A stretch of DNA of 64,000 nt from the NCBI GenBank assembly GCA_009809945.1, contig WTPW01000839.1, positions 51,674 to 115,673 of the forward strand, given 5' to 3'. Position 1 is the first letter of the stretch. Each line of letters starts with the position of its first letter. Positions 51,805-63,420 of this stretch are shown here, in pieces. Origin of the DNA: Gigaspora margarita. Lineage: Eukaryota; Glomeromycota; Glomeromycetes; Diversisporales; Gigasporaceae. The notes under the pieces were generated by a model. It was not told the DNA's origin and made no database searches. It saw only the letters and a list, made by a program, of their open reading frames with translations. The translations under genes and the position numbers were made by a program.

Positions 51805-52725
51805 CTTGGAATGAATTTTACAGAATGGTCCCCAAAATTCCAGGTTGGATGCATCAGATCTAGGTTGGCATTTAGCCCAAGTTTTTAGCAGGTTCTAAAT
51901 TATCAGCTGAGAATTTTTTACTTAATGAATGGATATGATTTATTAGCAAAATTTTTTATGATCTTGGGGCAAAATTGATTAATTCTGATCCAACTGACCA
52001 TATTTTGATGCACTCCAAAGTATTCTGAGCCAGAATTTTGGGAATGCTCCTGCTGGGACCCGTAAAATTTTAGATATAAATTTTTCACAAAAAATCTAAA
52101 ATTTCGAGTAGCAATTAAAATTATCTAAAATTTTTAAAATTTAGAGAATTTATATCTAAAATTTTTCAAATTTAACTAAAATTTTCTAAAAATTTGATAG
52201 TAGAAATGAGACTGCACATGCGGAATATTTTGGAATTTCTGAATATTTTAGAATTTCACAATTCTGGTCTGCACTAGCAGCAAACTGCCATAGTGCGAGC
52301 CTGTGTGGTAAATCAAAAGAACTTTGATTTGACTATCCCTAGTGATACGTGTTTTATTTTTAATAAAAATTTTATACAAAACATACTAGTTTGTATTGAA
52401 TATTGATACTGTGATCTAGAGATGTGGCTAGTACGATTTGATTTCTAATCATTTTTATATTGCATTAAATCAAATTATAAGCTTTGTTCTTATAATATAT
52501 TCTTTAAAAGAATGAAGTTATAAAATTTTCTAAATTAAATCAAAATTTATCAAAATTTATCAAATTTAAGTCAAAATTTATCTAAAATATATTAAATTAA
52601 ATCAAAATTTGTCTAAAATTTATTAAATTTAAACTTAATTTTGCCTAAATTTTTTGTTAATATCAGAAAAATTTTGAGTTTTTAAAACTAAAATTTTACG
52701 GGTCCCAGCGCCCCTGTATGAGTTA
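51805..52725 (+). mobile_element. TIR repeat family R, copy 2, split by a hAT-like insert
   Basis: The left end TTTTACAGAATGGTCCCC and the right end GCCCCTGTATGAGTTA match copies at 47985-48265 and 52940-53752. The internal words GGTTGGATGCATCAGATCTA and CTTGGGGCAAAATTGATTAA are family-specific. It is interrupted at 52053-52708. Confidence 0.6.
52053..52708. mobile_element. 656-bp hAT-like element, perfect 21-bp TIRs
   Basis: The ends are exact inverted repeats beginning CTGGGACCCGTAAAATTTTA. The flanking octamers TGCTCCTG (52045-52052) and CGCCCCTG (52709-52716) differ at two positions, consistent with an old 8-bp duplication. TCTAAAATTT/AAATTTTAGA words fill both subterminal regions. The GC-richer centre (about 52260-52350) has no recognised gene. 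Confidence 0.7.
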
Positions 52726-52939
52726 CTAGGAATTACTGGGGACTACATGAGTAGCAAAACGAAATCCCATATGTTGTCATATTTGTGTATAATCGAGTAA
52801 CAAATATGTGATGTCGATTATAGTGAATATTGAGGTAGCTGCTCTAACAAGCTCATAAATATCAGATATACGATTTAATTTTATAAGTAATTAGGTTTTA
52901 AAATATCTAAATATTAGAATTTTTCTTAATCGCCATTTG
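52726..52939. other. Short spacer between family R copies
   Basis: Nothing recognised here. Confidence 0.4.
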
Positions 52940-53752
52940 CATCAATTTTTACAGGGCTATCCCCAAATTTTCTGATCAGATGCGTCAGATCTAGGTTGGC
53001 GTTTAGCCCTAGTTGTTAGCAGATTCTATAGTAAAATTATCAGCTGGGCATTTTTTACTTAATGAGTGGATATGATTTATTAGTAAAATTTTTTATGTTC
53101 TTGGGGCAAAATTGATCAATTCTGATCCAGGTGACCATGATTCTGATTATAGATGCTTGATGAAATTATTTTTGAATTAACAAATAGTTTCGTCATTTTG
53201 TGATTGTGGTAAAATTTTCATATAAACACCAAGAAATTTTCCTATAAACTTAGACAGCATACTCCTTAGAATAATATTCTAATTCAAAATTCATTTCGCA
53301 CTAATACCGTATATGCTCGAAAATAAGCACCCTCCCAATATGTAGGGGGTGCTTATTTTCGAATAATTGAATTTTTTGAAAAATTAAAAAACGTACTAAT
53401 AAAAAGTTGTCCTAATAATACTAAATTTTTACTGTAGGTGTAATTTGATGCTCTAAACAACTTTACTTAATTGCATATTTGACGTTTACTTAGTAAAATT
53501 TAGACTTTTATATGTAGCAACTGTTAACGGATTTTTGAGATTTTGCAGGGGTGTGCTTATTTTCAGGGGGTGCTTATTTTAAGCGATTTACGGTAATTAT
53601 AGAACAAAATAATTTCATCAAGAGTTTCGTCATCTGGTCAGGTTTAATTTTGTCTACTAATAAAATCAATTTTGTCAAGCATCACTAATTCCGATGCACT
53701 GCGGCGTATTTCACCCGGTATTTTGGAGAACCCCTGTATGAGTTATTACATC
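52940..53752 (+). mobile_element. TIR repeat family R, copy 3, carrying a TA-MITE
   Basis: The left end TTTTTACAGGGCTATCCCC and right end AGAACCCCTGTATGAGTTAT match copy 2. The unit contains GATGCGTCAGATCTAGGTTG and CTTGGGGCAAAATTGATCAA. A pair of inverted AGTTTCGTCAT/AATTTCATCAAG words flanks the MITE at 53307-53593. Confidence 0.6.
53307..53593. mobile_element. 287-bp TA-flanked MITE, divergent relative of 7392
   Basis: It starts CCGTATATGCTCGAAAATAA and ends AAGCGATTTACGG, with TA at 53305-53306 and 53594-53595. A second internal hairpin GCACCCTCCCAATATGTAGG followed by GGGTGC is near the left end. The interior TTTACTTAGTAAAATTTAGA and TTATATGTAGCAACTGTTAA is shared with 7392 and 20660. 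Confidence 0.8.
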
Positions 53753-53989
53753 AATCTAAATATGATTATAATACTCACTATTGTTCTATACATATTTTTT
53801 GACAGAAGTGAACTAGTTTGTTAACTAGTTCAGACCTGTAATTTTTAGAGACCCATACCGAAGCATTCCTAAGTATGATGATATATATAACATATTTAGT
53901 TAGTACAATTCTGAAAGACAATAAAAAAAGATATTTTTTTTATAGTGATTGTCATGCAATTTAATTGAGACAAAAACCTGTTAAAGCGA

Positions 53990-55082
53990 TGTTTGGTAAA
54001 CAATTCTCATACAACAGATAAATATAGACTACGGCGGCGATGCTTTTACTATAAAAAATTTTGTTACAAATTGATATACAATACTATATGTGATTAAGGT
54101 TGATTTGGTACTATTATGATTTAATTGCTAAAATTCAAATTATGATAACATTCTTGATTATAACTTGCTCATCGATATTTTAGTCTTAACATTTTTGATC
54201 ACAGATTGTATCCAATCAAAAGCATTAAAGCATAATAATTTATTATATTACTATATTAATTTTAAGACACTGATCACATTTTGCGGTTGGTAGATTGACA
54301 TAAAACTACAAACTACAAAAATCATGGGAAAATTACTAATATCAAATAAAATCAAAGTAAGGAATCAAGTACTTAAAGATTTAAAAAATTAGAAGTAACA
54401 CACAAACATAAACAAGTATTACAAGCATTCATCAAATAAAATTCAACTCTGGTATATCAATCCAGATTATTCCAATTTTTTTGAACATGCGTGCAATGAT
54501 TTTTGAGAAGAATGTTATTTGCAGATGCACAGCTCTTAATTTGCTATATAACCCTACACTTCGTGAAATTTTCAATGTCACTCTGTTCCTGGTATTATCA
54601 GATTATCAAATTATCTGAAAATTATTTTGCTATCGTCTTTGACGATCAGTAATTATCATTTAATCAACCCAATAAAAAATCCTACGAAAAAAACTGAAAA
54701 ATGCCAAATATCAGGTAAATGGGCAAATTAATTTGCATTGGGTTACCAAATTTTGTGTATAAAATTATTAAGTTTAATATCGTTAGTTATCATAACTTTG
54801 ATAATGCACATGTTCACAGTCCTTTGTATGTTAAGATAGTATTCTATATAAATACTGTATATATTTTGCTTATATTTGCTGATCTATACCATATTATTAG
54901 ATAGAAGGCATGATGAATATATATATGAAAAATAACAGAATGACGAATTATTGTGTGAAGAATAAAAAAAAGGTAACGAATAAGTCACGCAAAAAAATCA
55001 AACTTAAGATTTTGCAGACAAATGGCTCTTAATTTGCTATATAACCCTACACTTCGTAATTTGCATCACTCTGTTTCTGGTA
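53990..55082 (+). repeat. ~1.1-kb direct repeat, copy 2
   Basis: This is the counterpart of 48270-49423. Within it, GCTCTTAATTTGCTATATAA and CCCTACACTTCGT occur twice (about 54532 and 55023), a local duplication of about 75 bp. A 61-codon frame at 54719-54904 is not supported as a gene. Confidence 0.6.
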
Positions 55083-55120
55083 CTAGATAGCTGCGCGATG
55101 TTGTCACACAAAACCAGGAA
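55083..55120 (-). mobile_element. Helitron-type 3' terminus, family 2
   Basis: CTAG (55083-55086), then ATAGCTGC and hairpin GCGCGATGTTGTCACAC, then AAAACCAGGAACGGAAGACC. On the minus strand this reads hairpin, AGCTAT, CTAG, T. Confidence 0.6.
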
Positions 55121-55680
55121 CGGAAGACCAGATAGTAGTTAAATTGAATAAATAATATAATGATATATACCCAGTTCTGGTGATCCATACAGGTCACCTG
55201 ACCCAATGGTCATGGATCAAAAATTATCTGACCCAGATCAAACAGGTCAGATTTCAAATAAGCAAGAACCCATTAAAATGCAATTTCTTATATATGATCT
55301 GTTAAGTTTAAATGGATCATGAATAATATGGGTTAAATTCTGAACAACATGGTTAAAACATGGTAATCTGGTATTCACTGATGTAGAAATGAACGACTCA
55401 AATTACAAGCAAAATCAAGAAATTTTTCAATATAAAATCAAAAGGTTCTGTTTAAATATCTGGAGCACAGGGTCTCTCTACACTAATAGCTCTAATTAAG
55501 ATTGTTGTATTAAACTTTTAAGAGCTAAATTGTGATTTCTGTATGACCCATATAGCCCAGGTTATAACACAGGTCAACAGGTCATAACCTGGTCAGTATT
55601 TTGTGACCCAGGTCAAAACTCTAGTTACAATGTATGTGCGTTGTGATGTTAAATTCAACCTACATAATCCAAATTTGAGG
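55121..55680. repeat. GACCCAGGTCA-rich block, possible TIR element
   Basis: The words CAGGTCACCTGACCC, CAGGTCAGATTT, CAGGTCAACAGGTCATAACC and GTGACCCAGGTC concentrate at the two ends (55170-55255 and 55560-55625). Their arrangement suggests a TIR element of about 450 bp, but exact ends and a duplication were not found. Confidence 0.4.
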
Positions 55681-55725
55681 CTGTGCTCAACGTTTGTTTT
55701 TATTTTTTTCTATTCTATATATATA

Positions 55726-55960
55726 CTAGATAACTGCGCGATGTTGTTGTGTGAAACCAGAAACAGAAGACTACTATAATTTGCTGCAAATAGTACTCCA
55801 GGTCTCAATATTTCTAGAGCAAAATATTGACTAGTAACTAGTGGGTACTTTGTCAGGTAGAAGGTATTTTATAGAGGAGACATTATGTAAGTTATACTTA
55901 AATATAATAAGATTAACCAATAAGTTGCTGCGCAATGCAGTTGAAAAATAAATAATAAAC
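55726..55960 (-). mobile_element. Helitron-type 3' terminus and ~230-bp body, family 2
   Basis: CTAG at 55726-55729 and hairpin GCGCGATGTTGTTGTGTG begin a segment parallel to 49424-49650 (TTTCTAGAGCAAAATATTGA, GGGTACTTTGTCAGGTAGA). Near its far side a second hairpin-like TTGCTGCGCAATGCAG occurs at about 55923, so two end-like modules lie in one copy. Confidence 0.55.
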
Positions 55961-58015
55961 TGTATAATAAAGTTGTTTTAGTATAGTAGTTATATTTTTA
56001 AATTTTTTTAATATTAGTCTATATTATAATTAATATAATATTTGAATCTATTTTAATAATAAAATATTTATTAATACATCAAATTAGTAATATATTAGCT
56101 AGCATCACCTGGTGTAATTTTTGTATTAGCAAGATGTTGAGTCTTTAAATTATAATTAAATATTTAAATATACTAATTTAACCTGAAATTGCTTATTAAT
56201 TTTATTATAAATAACTTTAGTATTGTAAAATGATTTTGGTTGTTTCTCATTTATGTTTTATTTATTGTTACACATTGAGTGAATAAATGTTTGATTTGAT
56301 AAAAAGCTTGTCAATGAAGTGACAGCGTAGTCATTATTGCAAAATCAGATAACTTTATTAATCACATGTTAATTTGTTGCTTTGACTTTATAGGTTTTTT
56401 GTATAAGTTTCTTATTGTTGAGACTTTAATTTACTATGATATGTTGGTAATTAGATACTATAGTTATGGTAGCACTGCAAGGTGTTTATGTTAGTAATTA
56501 AACTTCATAAAGACTGGGGTAATACAGTGGTAAAGTTTTGTCATTGGAGTTGTTATGTAATTTTGGTATTATTTTTGGAGTTATTTGACTATTTATTTTT
56601 TGCTAGTGGACTTCATTATTGAAGTTTTTTTATCAGAATTTTGGTTGTTGATTTTCTCATTAAATTTTGTCTGATAGCTTTTGCTGATTTTAATTACTTT
56701 CACAATATATATTCAATTTTATAGCCAAAATTTTCGTAATATAGTGATCAGATCTGTTGTATCATTTTAGTCATTTTGTATTTACTAATTTACTTAAGTT
56801 CCTATTGGCCAAATGCCAAGGTTGTTTCTTATTGAATAAAATAAATCACTGATCAGATAGCATAAAAATTAATATAAAAATGTATTGATTTGAATAATTA
56901 TTTTGTAATTGTTATTTTTGTAAAAGTTATATCCATATGTTTATTTGAATATTTCTTCTTACTAAATAATACAAGTTCTTTAGCTCTTTACAATTGAATA
57001 AAAAAATACTTTAAATAATAAACATATATAAGAGAACAGCCAAGTAGAAATTAAATTTTAGTGGTTTTTTATTTTTTAAAATTATTTTTTTTGTTATTAT
57101 TTAATTCAGTTTAATTTTATTTTTTTAAATTATTTGTTATTTATTTTAAATTTGTTTTAATTTAATATTTTAATTCATTTATTTTTAATTTAATTTTTTA
57201 ATTTTTTTTATTTTAATTTATTTTTATTTGCTGTATACCTATAAAATAACACATAGGGAGTGATTTTGAATTCTGACATGAATTGAGCTTAATTTATGCT
57301 AAAACTTGAAACTACAACTCTTTATGTTATTTTTGGCATTTATTTTTTTTTAATTTAATTTTTATATGTTCATTTTAATGGAGAACATCAAAGGAAAGGG
57401 TAAGAGTTGATATTAACCAAAAAAATTAATTTCAAATAGTCTTAACATCACTTTTTAGGACTCTCAAAAAGGGTAGGAAGGATGTTACATGAAACAAACA
57501 TATAAAATGAACAACAATTTTTAAAGTACTAAATCTATTATAACAAATTGACTTCAAAGTTATATTTAGTCTAGAGATTCTAGTAGAGCAGCTAACTACA
57601 TAAGATAATTTGATTTAATAGTTAATATTATAGTGCTTTCACAAAAGAGAGGATAAAAAAATAATAAAATAAAAAAATTACATAATGCCTTAATCCAAGA
57701 AATAGCACTTATTATGTACAATTTTTACAGCTAAAATTATCATGATCTCATGATCAGATCTGTAGCAATTTTTTGTAGTGATCTCAGATTGGAATTTTGG
57801 GTCTACTAATTCCCAAGTTACTATTGGCCAAATGCAAATGTTTCTCTTATTGAATAAATAAATTATTGGCTGAATGGCTTAAAACTTTAATACAAGTTTT
57901 TTTATTTAAATATTTAGATATAATTAATTGATTTAAATTCTTTTTTATTTAATAAAATTTATAAATTTATACAAATATTATATTTTTAAAATATAAACTA
58001 TATAATTTATATAAA
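55961..58015. other. Long AT/T-rich stretch, no gene recognised
   Basis: A T-rich low-complexity tract (57060-57235) is made of TTTAATTT and TTATTTTT words. A loosely repeated segment (TACTATTGGCCAAATG.CAA at about 56800 and 57821, followed by TTATTGAATAAA and CTGA/TGGCTGAAT words) marks a diverged direct repeat of about 1 kb. No coding frame is supported. Confidence 0.45.
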
Positions 58016-59460
58016 TATACAAGAGTAGAATAGGGCATTACCGGTGCTCCTATTAAATTATGTGGTTAAGCTTGAGTTAGTTTGCATTAAAGTTATTATT
58101 TTTTCATAAAAAATTCTTTGTAAAGTCTCACTATTTTGGTGACTACAATATACAATTAAGAGTTATTGTAATTTATACCATGAGTCACTGTAAAAAAATT
58201 ATGTTATAAAAACTTACTATGTATTTGGTGACCACTATATGATTTAAAGTTAAGGTAGGTTGCATTGGAATTGTCTTCTATTTTCTATATGGTTAAGTTG
58301 GTTTTATTAGAATCATTACAATTTCTATTATGAATTACTGAAAACATTTTGTTTTTACTAAATTTGCCATTCTGATAATGATGAAAAATGAGTTAACTTG
58401 TATTGGAATTATCATAATTTCTTTCATGAATTGCTATAAAAAATACTGATTCAAACCTATTCAACACATCATACACAGTTAAAATGGAGTTTGCATTGAA
58501 ATTACTGTGATTTATTTAAAAAAATTTCATACAAAACTTGCTCACTATTATGATAATCACAATATCTGATTGTTATTGTTTATATCATGAGTTACTGTAA
58601 AAAATTCTGTAGCAAACCTTATTATTCTGGTGAAACATATATTGTAAGTCACTAATGCATGTTGTTAATGTTATCCATATTACAGAGATTATAAAGATAC
58701 ACATGGGAGTAAATGATGAATCTTAGTGCTTTCTTACTTCACATGTATTTTTCACTTGTTCTTTTTGCCATAATTACAATCTGGCTCCTTTGAATTAGGC
58801 TCACCTCCTCTGCTCTCATTTATTGCATTTAATACCTTGCTTATTGTCATGTGTAGTGAGTTGAATGTGATGCACCATAGTGTGGGGGTGATCTTGTTGC
58901 TTTTTTTAAAGTAGAATGCACTGCAACTTAGTGTGTGGCCATCCTTTCGATCCTTATTTATGCTTCATTATGTGAGCATATCCATATATATATCAAATTG
59001 TTACAAGCACAGTATGCAATAACAAAAGAGAAAAATGATGAAGTGGAGCACACTCCTATCACGTATCTTCATAATATTTAATAAAGTTCATAACATTTGA
59101 TAAGAAACCTGAGTGAGAATAATGAAGGCTACAATTTTATATATATAATTTTTAGTAATCCAGGGCATTTCTGGTCCTGCTGATGATTAGGAATTTTGGA
59201 GTATGTTATTTAATTCTCACGCATTGTTATTAATTCACAGATTGATTAGGATTAATTATGTGATAAACATGATCCTTATAAAGTTAGCTAATTTAACACA
59301 ACTAATCAAATTTCATAAAGATACATTAGCATGCCAAACATTATTAACTCTTTCACAAGGTAGTTCTAATTTCATCTCACCACATTGTGATTAATATGGT
59401 TTGGTATAAGGATTCTATATTTTTTATAGATGCGCTTGAAGGATTTTTCAGGTTATTTTA
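58016..59460 (+). repeat. Hairpin-headed array element, copy 1
   Basis: It begins ACAAGAGTAGAATAGGGCA, then CCGGTGCTCCTATTAAAT, a degraded version of the head at 59466. An array (58055-58680) of ~115-bp units follows, with GTGGTTAAGNTTGAGTTAGTTTGC, GTGATTTNTANNATGAGTTACTG and TGCTATTCTGGTGACCAC words. A unique segment then ends with CTTATAAAGTTAGCTAATTT (59278). Non-coding apart from the frame at 58725-58955. Confidence 0.6.
58725..58955 (-). pseudogene. Possible coding scrap, minus strand
   Basis: A frame without ATG reads KDRKDGHTLSCSAFYFKKSN, then KITPTLWCITFNSLHM, and ends SRGGEPNSKEPDCNYGKKNK before a stop. Composition is more protein-like than the background. No family is recognised and no start or splice partners are found. 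Confidence 0.2.
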
Positions 59461-59465
59461 TTTCT

Positions 59466-61180
59466 TACAAGAGTAGAATGGGGTGCCACCGGCGCCCCTG
59501 TCAAATAACGTCATCAAATTTTAAGATTTTTTTCTAGTAATAAATAGCTATTCAATATTTTAATTAATAAATATTTTGTCACTAAATTAAAATATATTAA
59601 TAACATAACTATTGAATTACAAATAAATGAATGGAAATCACTTACTCATTATTTAAGTGATACATAGTATTATATGTTGTTAAGGCTGAGCTGGTTTGCA
59701 ATAATTATCATTCTTTTCTACTGAGTTAGATTTGATCAGATTGAGATGTTTTTGCGAAGTGCGCAAGTACTATATATGTAATCACAGTTTGTTATATTTT
59801 CGGAACCCATCTAATATAAATATAATAAAAATGTTAAAAGAAGTACTCACAAGTTCTGAAAATATAACAAATTTAGTTGATTGCCTGTAATGTAATCGTG
59901 GGACTCACGGAGCTCATAAAAATCACATAGTAATCAATCCTAAAAGAGCAATAATAAGTGCACAATGATTTAAATTGAGTTTGTATTTTCATTATGAGTT
60001 ATGGTAAAACATTCTTTTTAGAATTTATTTGTTATTCCAGCGACCACAGTATGTGATTAAGGTCGCGTAAGTCATATTAGAATTATGGTTTCTACTATGA
60101 GTTAAATAAAAATTCTGTAACACTTACCTGCTATTCTGATGACCACAATGTGGTTGAGGTTGAGTTAGCTGCATTAGAATTGTTATAATTTTTATGTGGT
60201 TAGTTTGCATTGAAGTTATTATTTTTTTGCAAAGCTGGTGATTACGATATGCGATTAAGGTCGACTTAGTTTGCATGAATTAGCGTATTAGAATCACTGT
60301 GATTTCTACTATGAGTACTGAAAAAACTTCCACTATAAAACTCGCTATTTGGCGAACACAGTATTGGTTAAAGTTGAGATAGGGTTGCATTGGAATTGTC
60401 TTGTATTTTCTATGTGGTTAAGTTGACTTACATTAGAATCATTACAATTTCTATTGTGAGTTACTGTAAACATTTTGTTGTTACAGAACTTGCTATTTTA
60501 ATAATAATGAAAAAATGAGATAGTTTGTATTAGAATTTTCATAATTTTGTTACTGTTACAAACCTATTCAACACATAATACACAGTTAAGGTTGAAATTA
60601 CTGTGATTTATTTATATCATGAATTACAAAACTTGTTCATTATTACAATATGTGGTTGAATTAGTTTGCGTTAGAATAATTATTGTTTATATCATAAGTT
60701 ACTATAAAAAATTCTGTATCAAATCTTACTATTCTGGCGATACACATTTCATAACTCACCAACGCATGTTATTAACATTATCCAGTATCAGTTAATTTAA
60801 TATCTACAAAGTGCATATAATGGACAGTTAGTTTAAAAAATTATAGATACATCTGAGGGTATTATTAACAAAATTGGGAAAAATTACTCACTTATAACCA
60901 CAATTATTACAGTGTTAAAAAAATAGAAAATTTAGCCAAGAAAATGCTCCAAAAAAATGGTTTAAAAAATTTTTCTTCACAGGTGCAGTAGCATTCGCAT
61001 TTGCATTGATTATTAATTCATCGAATTACTGTATTATGATGACATTAATTATGCGATGCATAATCCTTATAAAGTTAGCTGATTATTACTGTATTAATTC
61101 ACTGAATTACTGTATTATGACGGCATTGATCATACGATGAACATAATCCTTATAAAGTTAGCTGATTTAACACAACCAAT
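59466..61180 (+). repeat. Hairpin-headed array element, copy 2
   Basis: It begins ACAAGAGTAGAATGGGGTG, then CCACCGGCGCCCCTGTCAAA; GGGGTGCC/GGCGCCCC forms a GC-rich hairpin. The array runs to about 60770 (for example GTGGTTGAGGTTGAGTTAG at 60148). It carries an insert near 59720-59940 with a hairpin TTTGTTATATTTTC ... GAAAATATAACAAA. It starts where copy 1 ends, 1450 bp downstream of copy 1's head. Confidence 0.6.
61017..61170 (+). repeat. ~86-bp tandem duplication
   Basis: Two copies of TTCA(T/C)CGAATTACTGTATTATGA-like sequence ending CATAATCCTTATAAAGTTAG CTGATT start near 61017 and 61103. A third, lone copy is at 59223-59295 in the first array element. Confidence 0.7.
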
Positions 61181-61189
61181 CAAATTTCA

Positions 61190-61735
61190 TTGAGGGTACT
61201 TCGGCATGACCAGGCATCATTTTATAATATTAGGAATTCAGTATGGCTTCATTGCATGAGAAATAAAGTGTTTTGTAAAGATGCCTCAATAATAAGCATG
61301 ACAAGTGAGAGAGAGAGCAAGTGGAGTGAGCTAAGATATCTGAAAGAGCTAAGAGAGAGCAAAATTCCCAATATAATTTTATCACTTGGGAAGCATGAGA
61401 TTAAAAAAAACAAGTGATTTATAGACTTTTTTTTTTTATGCCAAAATTAATTAACATGTAATTATGTGCAGTTAATTATGTAGAAAGAACCACTAAATAG
61501 ATATGCAAAGTGAAGACCAGAAAATTTTCTTTATAGAAACGGGTTATTAAGACATGGTATAATTAAATAAACTTAATTATAATTTAATCTGAAGTCTAAT
61601 TACCTATTTTCTACAAAGTAAAATTTTAAAAAATTTCAGGTTTACACTTGCAGTGATAAAAATATATAAATATATTTCATAGCACAGTAGAATAAATGAA
61701 TTATTTCCTGTTATCATCATGATTGCATCTACATT
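61190..61735. other. Interval with a short AG-rich open frame
   Basis: A 75-codon plus-strand frame (61190-61417; first codon ATG at 61190 region is not well placed) has GAGAGAGAGAGC-type sequence and reads SERESKWSELRYLKELRESK. It may be chance in purine-rich DNA. Nothing else is supported. Confidence 0.25.
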
Positions 61736-61737
61736 TT

Positions 61738-61848
61738 ACTAATCACAACTTTTAATACAAATTTTGGTCTTTTTTTTCTTATTTATTATTTCCCTGCAGG
61801 GTAATAACAAATAAGAAAAAAATTGTATTAAAAATTGTGATTACAGCT
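61738..61848. repeat. 111-bp hairpin centred on CCCTGCAGGG
   Basis: TAATCACAACTTTTAATACA at the left and its complement at the right pair closely; the axis is the palindrome CCCTGCAGGG at about 61793-61802. Confidence 0.75.
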
Positions 61849-61871
61849 ATTATTGAATCAGCTAATAAAAA

Positions 61872-62043
61872 TTAGATGAATGATTTTGGCTAATTTGATT
61901 AAATTATATAGTGAGAACTTTTATAGAGCCAGCATATACATATGTACTGTACATGCATATGTACAATTTTTAATTTTTATTGAATCTATTATGCTAAAAT
62001 TACAAGCTTAATTGAATTGGCTAAAAAATCATTCGAATAATTT
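61872..62043. repeat. Foldback with internal ATGTACTGTACAT-type palindrome
   Basis: The arms share ATGAATGATTTTGGCTAATT and its complement (ATTCGAATGATTTTTTAGCC). The centre contains CATATGTACTGTACATGCATATG. Confidence 0.6.
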
Positions 62044-62049
62044 TTACCA

Positions 62050-62275
62050 GGTGTTTCAGGAATTATGTTACAGCTATTTCAAAAATTCTGGGACATTTGC
62101 TCATTACCCAAATCTTTTTGGTAGTTTGGTAAATTAGCTAACTTTTTAGAAATTACATCGCTGTCTCTGAATCTTTAGTCTGGAGGCAGTGATGTAATTT
62201 CTGGAGTTAGGTAATTTATTGAATAACCAAAAAGATTTTGTGTAATGAACAGGTGTCTCAAAAATTATGAAAATA
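62050..62275. repeat. Foldback with ~95-bp arms
   Basis: The left (62050-62160) and right (62175-62275) arms pair through TTACAGCTATTTCAAAAATT, CAAATCTTTTTGGT and AGAAATTACATC/GATGTAATTTCT. The axis is near 62167. Confidence 0.65.
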
Positions 62276-62354
62276 GCTGTAATAGCTATTATAATACATA
62301 AATCTCTGTTATGAGATCATATTAAAACAGAGAATACTATTACTTATATCATAG

Positions 62355-63420
62355 GGTAGAATTGTTAATAATGAAGTGGATTGAAGTGGGTTGGGTTAAA
62401 ATTTGATGAAGCAAGCCTTACTCCAACCCAACCTGGGTTATATTTCAAACTAATGCTCCGGGTTGTACTCAATTGTACTCCAGATTGTACTCCAAGTTGG
62501 TGCTTCAGGTTAATGCTCTGGGTTATAAGAATGATTTTGCTCCAATAGGAGCGTCTGTTCATATTATTCTGATATAGTTACACAATTAATAAATCATTTG
62601 TTTTATACGTTTTACAAAACTTCTTTTAAAAGCTTGGGTAGCTTAACTTTCTATGAAATAAGAGTAAACTTAATGAATGAATTCATGTCTTTACTACACT
62701 TTATAACATATTTCTTTGAATCGCCATAAATCCCATTGCTTTTTTTTTTTACAATGTAATCAGATCACTATTACAATTTTATATGAGTATTGCCAAGGAA
62801 AAACTTGGCATCAGGCTTTTAGTTCTATTTTATAATTGATACAATTCCTTAGATTATATCTGGTACAAATATCAATGAAAGCCTGATGTCAGATTTACTT
62901 TTGATGGCACTCATATAAAATCACCTATCCTAGCTTTTTGAATGATATTACTAAGCTGTTCAACATTTCTAATAATAAATAGATTTGCAATGTGTTAAAA
63001 AAAACTCTAATGCACTTGCCAAAGAAAAAGCTATAAGAAACTGAAATAACCTACTCATAACGACATGGCAGAAGATGCAAAAATGAAATATAAAACTTTT
63101 TTAATTTCATCAAATAAATTATTGTGAGTAAAGTTAAATTCTAATATGACTTGCTATTTCAAATAATCGATGAAAATTCAGAGCAACTTGGGTTATAGAA
63201 AAATTTTACTCCAGGTCACTTTAGTTGAAGCAACTCAGATGCTCCACATGGAGTAACCCGGGTTAGCTCCAGGATATTCCATATTTAGAGTAGCCCAGTT
63301 ATAAGAAACAACTTTAATCTAGAATACTATATAATTCTTAAAATCTCAACCCATTCCAACCTTAAAATGGAGTATAATCTGGGATGTTCCGGAGTATGTT
63401 GCTCCATTAACAACCTTATA
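62355..63420. mobile_element. ~1.07-kb TIR element with CTCCA/TGGAG-rich ends
   Basis: The left end GGTAGAATTGTTAATAATGA pairs imperfectly with the complement of the right end (AGGTTGTTAATGGAGCAAC). Both ends are full of CTCCAA/GGGTTA words (62420-62560 and 63190-63410). A separate inner inverted pair (62778-62822 and 62876-62921) shares ATTTTATATGAGT and AAAGCCTGATG. No transposase motif was recognised; the frame at 62365-62562 is not a gene. An 8-bp duplication could not be confirmed. Confidence 0.5.

Noticed and set aside
58055..60770. Leucine-rich or other repeat-protein gene
   Set aside because: The ~115-bp units are not a multiple of three, contain stops in all frames and vary in length.
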